A stretch of 16,548 bases of DNA from an uncultured Eubacteriales bacterium (lineage in GTDB: Bacteria; Bacillota; Clostridia; Oscillospirales; Oscillospiraceae). Positions 13,474 through 16,548 of the stretch are shown one piece after another (position 1 is the stretch's first letter; every line of letters begins with the position of its first letter). Made by a program: the position numbers and the translations under genes. The notes under the pieces were generated by a model that was not told the origin of the DNA, did no database searches, and worked only from the letters and a program-made list of their open reading frames with translations. The stretch covers positions 1 through 16,548 of the forward strand of contig URDK01000062.1 of the NCBI GenBank assembly GCA_900546485.1, written 5' to 3'.

Positions 13474-14195
13474 TTGGCCTCGTCCTCCTCGTCGTCCTCG
13501 GGGAACTCGTAGTCGTCGAGGTCGGTGTCGCCGCTAGTGTCGGGCTTGCGCTTGCGGACTTTAAGTATGTAGTACACGCCGCCGGCACAAAGCACTACGA
13601 TGAGCGCGATGGGCAGCAACGCGGCAGCGTTAAAGCCCTCTCCGCCGTCCTGCTCGGTCTCAGGAGCCTCGCTTGGTTCCGGCGTCGGTTCCGGCTCCTC
13701 ACCGGTACACTCATTGAGGTCTGTGCGGCATACGGGGCAGTCGGTGTTCACCGCGCCCGCCTCGCACTTGACCTTGCAGTCGCACTCGACCTCGTAGCCC
13801 TCGTCCTCCAGCAGTGCGAGCAGGTCGGACTCGTCCACGAGGTTGAGGAAGTAGACGTCGCCGGTGCTGTGGTCGATGACGAGGTAGAAGACATTGCCGC
13901 TTTTCGTCTCGACCGTCACAAACTGCATCTTGCCGCCCTCGCCTATCTCCTCGCTGGAGTAGTAGCTGCCGTCGAGGATGTCGTCGATGAGCGCGAGGTT
14001 GCCGTCCGGAGTCAGCCCGCCGAGCGAGGGCAGCTCAGGTTCCGAGACCGGCTCCGTTGTGACGCTGATGCTTGTCATGGGGCCGCCCGGCTCGTTCGCG
14101 CCGTCCTCGTTGGAGGCGTAGTACGCGCCCGCAGGCAGGGCAAGGCTCAGCGTGAGCGCAGCGGCGCACAGAAGCGGTGCTAGTTTAATCTTCAT
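13470..14195 (-). CDS. DUF4366 (CD1107-like) secreted membrane-anchored protein
   Basis: The 241-residue protein starts at ATG 14195, with GGGAGGTG six bases upstream; an in-frame ATG at 14225 would put ten extra residues before the signal peptide. Residues 1-24 form a signal peptide ending in LALPAGA. The outer domain (about 25-135) includes GNVFYLVIDHSTGDVYFLNLV. A six-Cys segment follows at 138-163 (CDCKVKC, then CPVC and C), then a Pro/Glu spacer, one membrane segment at about 190-212, and an acidic cytoplasmic tail after KVRKRK. This layout is that of the DUF4366/CD1107 family in the type IV secretion region of Tn1549-like elements, role unknown, probably part of the envelope channel. 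It overlaps the DUF4315 gene by 11 bases and the Cys-rich gene by four. Confidence 0.87.
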   Translation of the reverse strand: MKIKLAPLLCAAALTLSLALPAGAYYASNEDGANEPGGPMTSISVTTEPVSEPELPSLGGLTPDGNLALIDDILDGSYYSSEEIGEGGKMQFVTVETKSGNVFYLVIDHSTGDVYFLNLVDESDLLALLEDEGYEVECDCKVKCEAGAVNTDCPVCRTDLNECTGEEPEPTPEPSEAPETEQDGGEGFNAAALLPIALIVVLCAGGVYYILKVRKRKPDTSGDTDLDDYEFPEDDEEDEAK

Positions 14196-14388
14196 CAGGC
14201 ACACCTCCCTTAATGAGTGCGGCAAGCTGCTCGATGCTCATGTTCTCCGCGCGCACGAGACCCACGATCTCGAGATTTTCAAGCTCCGTTATCTTCTCAA
14301 CCGTCGCGTCGTAACGCGCCGTGAGGTTGTCAATGCGCGTCTTGAGCCTTGCGGCCTCGGCGCGCAGCTTAGGTATTCTTGCGTCCAA
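14185..14388 (-). CDS. DUF4315 small coiled-coil protein
   Basis: The 67-residue protein is typical in length for DUF4315 and always sits between the NlpC/P60 and DUF4366 genes in this element family, as here. Residues 5-40 form a charged heptad-like helix (LRAEAARLKTRIDNLTARYDATVEKITELE), followed by the conserved-looking EIVGLVRAENMSIEQLAALI. The start is TTG at 14388, the only start codon matched by a ribosome site (AAAGGAG, about five bases away). The end overlaps the DUF4366 start by 11 bases. No function has been shown. Confidence 0.83.
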   Translation of the reverse strand: MDARIPKLRAEAARLKTRIDNLTARYDATVEKITELENLEIVGLVRAENMSIEQLAALIKGGVPDED

Positions 14389-14406
14389 AGTTTCTCCTTT
14401 CCAGCC

Positions 14407-15777
14407 TCAGACGGCGGGGAGCCGCCCGAAGCCTACGAAATTGTCTGAGTAGTACGAATCCATAAACTTGATGTAGCCGATGGGGTCGCCGGCGTGGATC
14501 ATCCAGCCGTCGCCGACATAGATGCCGACGTGAGTTATCCAGGGTCCCTCGTAGGTGTACTCGAAGAACACGAGGTCGCCGGGCTTGGCCTCGGCCTCGC
14601 TCACGGGCGTGCAGATGTTGTAAAGCCCCTGCGCCGTCAGGCGGCCTATGCTCCAGCCGACGCCGCAGTTGTTGACGACCCACGAGACAAAACCGGAGCA
14701 GTCGAAGGACGTGGCCGGACTGCTGCCGCCCCAGACGTAGGGGTAGCCGACGTACTTCTGAGCTTCCTCCATCATCGCCGCAAACTGCTCGTCCTCCAGA
14801 GCCTCCGGCGGTATCTCATACGAGGGTTGCGGGTCGGTGTACGCGCCGACGTAGCCGGAGTCCGGGAAAAGGTCGGGCCGGTTGCCAAGCGTGGCCATGT
14901 AGAGCGAGTAGAGCGAGAGCGCGTCCTCGGTCAAGAGGTACACGGGCAGGTGCGAGAGGTCGAAGTTCTCCAGCGTGACAGTCACGGTGGTGTACTCGTA
15001 TGGCCCGCCGTCCTCGTCGTAACGGGTGTAGCTGGTGACGTCCTCGGTCAAGATGTACTGGCGCTCGAACAGCATTTCAAGGTCAGAACTCACATCATCG
15101 AGCGTCCACTCACCGCCTTTGAGGGCTGTGAGGAGGGACGTGAGCACATATGGGTCGTGCGAGATCTCATCAAGGTCGAAGTGGTACTCGTCGTAGTCGT
15201 GCGTGGCCTCGTAGTTGTCGAGATAGTCTTGCAGCTCGGCCTCCATCGCGGCATATACCGCCTCCGCGCCGAGCATATCCTCATCGGCGCTTGGGTAGGT
15301 CGTGAGGCCAACGCTGTTCAGCCCGCCTTGCAGGAACACTAAGCAGGACGTGAGTGCGTTCAAGATAAAGGCGACAACAAGGAAAAGGGCAACGGCTATG
15401 CCGATGCCCTTTCTGTGGCGGTAGATGAACTGCGTCGTCTTCTTTTCCTTTTCCGCTGCCTTCTTTGCGCTCTTGGCCGTTGCGGTGGTCGTGGACTTGC
15501 CCTGCCGCGCCTTGGAGTAAGCCTCCTTGATGCCGCGCTTTTGCTGCGGTTTCGCGCCCTGCGGTTCAGCCTTCGTTTTGCGTGTCGGGCGCTCAGAGAG
15601 CTTTGCCGCGTAGCGTGCGCCGCCTTCTGCCGCCTGCGTCGTGCGGTTAGCGGCCTCGACGCCGACGTTGTCGTCCTCGTACTGCGCTGCCTCACGGTGC
15701 GCGGCGGCACTGGGCAGCTCGGTCAGCTTCTCCGACGGGCGCGGCTTTTTCGGCTCACGATGCAGCTTCCGGCTCAC
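14407..15777 (-). CDS. NlpC/P60 (C40) cell-wall hydrolase of conjugation machinery
   Basis: The 456-residue protein has a basic, Lys/Ala-rich cytoplasmic N terminus, one membrane segment (about residues 124-147) and a large outer part. The C-terminal NlpC/P60 domain covers about 325-456: nucleophile Cys near 360 in SFDCSGFV, His near 413 in ITHVGIYVG, and a further His near 426 in WMIHAGDP, preceded by YVGYPYVWGGSSP. Such enzymes cut peptidoglycan peptides so that the transfer channel can cross the wall; this is the CD1108/VirB1-like position. GTG 15777 was chosen because its GTGA overlaps the preceding stop by four bases and yields MSRKL; GTG 15783 is also possible. It is followed by DUF4315 after an 18-bp gap. 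In relatives a VirB4-like ATPase usually precedes it, but here the antirepressor does. Confidence 0.87.
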   Translation of the reverse strand: MSRKLHREPKKPRPSEKLTELPSAAAHREAAQYEDDNVGVEAANRTTQAAEGGARYAAKLSERPTRKTKAEPQGAKPQQKRGIKEAYSKARQGKSTTTATAKSAKKAAEKEKKTTQFIYRHRKGIGIAVALFLVVAFILNALTSCLVFLQGGLNSVGLTTYPSADEDMLGAEAVYAAMEAELQDYLDNYEATHDYDEYHFDLDEISHDPYVLTSLLTALKGGEWTLDDVSSDLEMLFERQYILTEDVTSYTRYDEDGGPYEYTTVTVTLENFDLSHLPVYLLTEDALSLYSLYMATLGNRPDLFPDSGYVGAYTDPQPSYEIPPEALEDEQFAAMMEEAQKYVGYPYVWGGSSPATSFDCSGFVSWVVNNCGVGWSIGRLTAQGLYNICTPVSEAEAKPGDLVFFEYTYEGPWITHVGIYVGDGWMIHAGDPIGYIKFMDSYYSDNFVGFGRLPAV

Positions 15778-16466
15778 TGGCACATGAGAAGGTCACGCAG
15801 CATGGCCTTACCCTTTGGTGTCACAAGCGTCTGACCATCCTTGACAGCAAAACAGCCTTTGTTTTTCACTTCCGCATAGGGCAGCAAGTACCTGCCGCAG
15901 CGATACAGGAATCTGCCTTTTATGAGGAAGCGCATAAACCAGTGCTCCGGCACATTCAACTGCTTCGCTGCCACTCGCAGGCTTACGCCGCCGTCAGGGT
16001 CAACGAAATCTTTAATGTATCTGGCTTGCTGCACCACACGGTCGGTTTGTTCATAGAGCGCGTCAACGACGGAGTGGGCGAAGTCCGGGTCGCGCGCGAA
16101 CTGCTGGAGCAGCGGGTCGGTTATGTAGAAGCCGTTTTTGCGGATGGTGGGCAGGACTTCAGCGGTTATCCAGCGCTTGAAGCGCTTCCCCGACGCCAAG
16201 CGGCAGGAAAGCATGAGAGAGTAAAGGCCGGATTCATTTATAATGGTCAGTCCTCGCACCGGAATCTCAAAGGTCGCGCCAGACGACCTTTGAATTATCC
16301 GCTTGTCCTCAGCCTCAACGTGCTTGCCCAGCGCGTCCTTCGTGTTGGCGTAGCCGAGCGCGGCGGCAACGTCGCGGCCTACAAACCATGGGTCATTGTC
16401 TATTACAACTACCCGGACACTGCCGAACTCCTCGTTCTTGAAAATTTCCATGCTAGTGTTTGTCAT
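15774..16466 (-). CDS. BRO-N / KilAC-type phage antirepressor protein
   Basis: The 230-residue protein has an N-terminal BRO-N domain (about residues 6-112: WFVGRDVAAALGYANTKDAL, then GLTIINESGLYSLMLSCR and FKRWITAEVLPTIRKNGFY). Its C-terminal half resembles phage KilAC/ANT domains (VSLRVAAKQLNVPEHWFMRFLIKGRFLYRCG, then LLPYAEVKNKGCFAVKDGQT). Proteins of this kind bind DNA and relieve phage repressors. AAAAGGAG stands ten bases before ATG 16466; a second in-frame ATG at residue 6 (16451) is an alternative. It overlaps the NlpC/P60 gene by four bases, so it is translated within the transfer operon, an unusual place for a phage-type regulator. A perfect 32-bp palindrome lies directly upstream. 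Its target is unknown. Confidence 0.85.
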   Translation of the reverse strand: MTNTSMEIFKNEEFGSVRVVVIDNDPWFVGRDVAAALGYANTKDALGKHVEAEDKRIIQRSSGATFEIPVRGLTIINESGLYSLMLSCRLASGKRFKRWITAEVLPTIRKNGFYITDPLLQQFARDPDFAHSVVDALYEQTDRVVQQARYIKDFVDPDGGVSLRVAAKQLNVPEHWFMRFLIKGRFLYRCGRYLLPYAEVKNKGCFAVKDGQTLVTPKGKAMLRDLLMCQ

Positions 16467-16493
16467 GCTGCATTTTCTCCTTTTATTTCGTTT

Positions 16494-16525
16494 GGCTTGT
16501 TATGCAAAGCTTTGCATAACAAGCC
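16494..16525. repeat. Perfect 32-bp palindrome upstream of the antirepressor gene
   Basis: GGCTTGTTATGCAAAG (16494-16509) is followed immediately by its exact inverse (16510-16525), with no loop. Neither strand has a T tract after it, so it is not a standard terminator. It begins 28 bases upstream of the antirepressor ATG and could be an operator or a transcript hairpin masking the leader. The remaining bases to the window edge are AT-rich without a clear gene or promoter. Confidence 0.85.
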
Positions 16526-16548
16526 TAATGAAAAGTTTTGAATAATGG

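Noticed and set aside
16494..16525. Palindrome as an intrinsic terminator of an upstream gene
   Set aside because: No run of T follows on either strand and there is no loop; kept as a palindrome of unknown role.
1..16548. CRISPR arrays, tRNA or rRNA genes, integrase, attachment sites
   Set aside because: No spaced direct repeats, cloverleaf or rRNA-like stretch, and no recombinase motif were seen on either strand.

Overview
The window is the transfer-operon end of an integrative and conjugative element of the Tn1549/CD1107 type found in Gram-positive gut anaerobes. The high GC content (about 60% by eye), strong AGGAGG-type ribosome sites and the gene set (relaxase, MobC, CD1845-like protein, DUF3848/DUF3849, SNF2-methylase giant, topoisomerase III, DUF4366, DUF4315, NlpC/P60) point to a GC-rich Clostridia host, probably Oscillospiraceae-like. 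Family names come from recognising the sequences; no search was run. Every supported gene is on the minus strand, so transcription runs from the right edge to the left edge.

In transcription order: a BRO-N/KilAC-like antirepressor (16466-15774) behind a perfect 32-bp palindrome; a membrane-anchored NlpC/P60 wall hydrolase; a small coiled-coil DUF4315 protein; a secreted, membrane-anchored Cys-rich DUF4366 protein; and a tiny Cys-rich protein. Next comes a compact insert of an XRE regulator plus a nucleotidyltransferase, with its own consensus promoter/palindromic operator and its own terminator, looking like a toxin-antitoxin-type cassette. Then follow topoisomerase III, broken in two by a small deletion, and the 2626-residue methylase-like/SNF2 helicase. 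The helicase gene carries a complete tnpV-type gene nested in another reading frame. The left part holds a DUF3848-DUF3849 protein, MobC, a CD1845-like membrane protein and the first exon of the MOB-P-type relaxase.

At the left edge the relaxase is interrupted directly after its HIHN motif by what reads as the 5' end of a group II intron very like Ll.LtrB, which sits at the same place in the lactococcal relaxase gene ltrB. The relaxase also seems to have lost its ATG (ATA at the expected start).

Together the genes cover DNA processing for transfer (relaxase, MobC, topoisomerase, helicase) and part of the envelope channel (NlpC/P60, DUF4366). The VirB4/VirD4-type ATPases, integrase and attachment sites are not in the window. 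The broken topB, the altered relaxase start and a strong terminator in the middle of the operon raise the question of whether the element can still transfer. The most unusual features are the nested tnpV gene, the intron at the classic relaxase site, and the self-contained XRE-nucleotidyltransferase cassette with a nearly leaderless, SD-first transcript.
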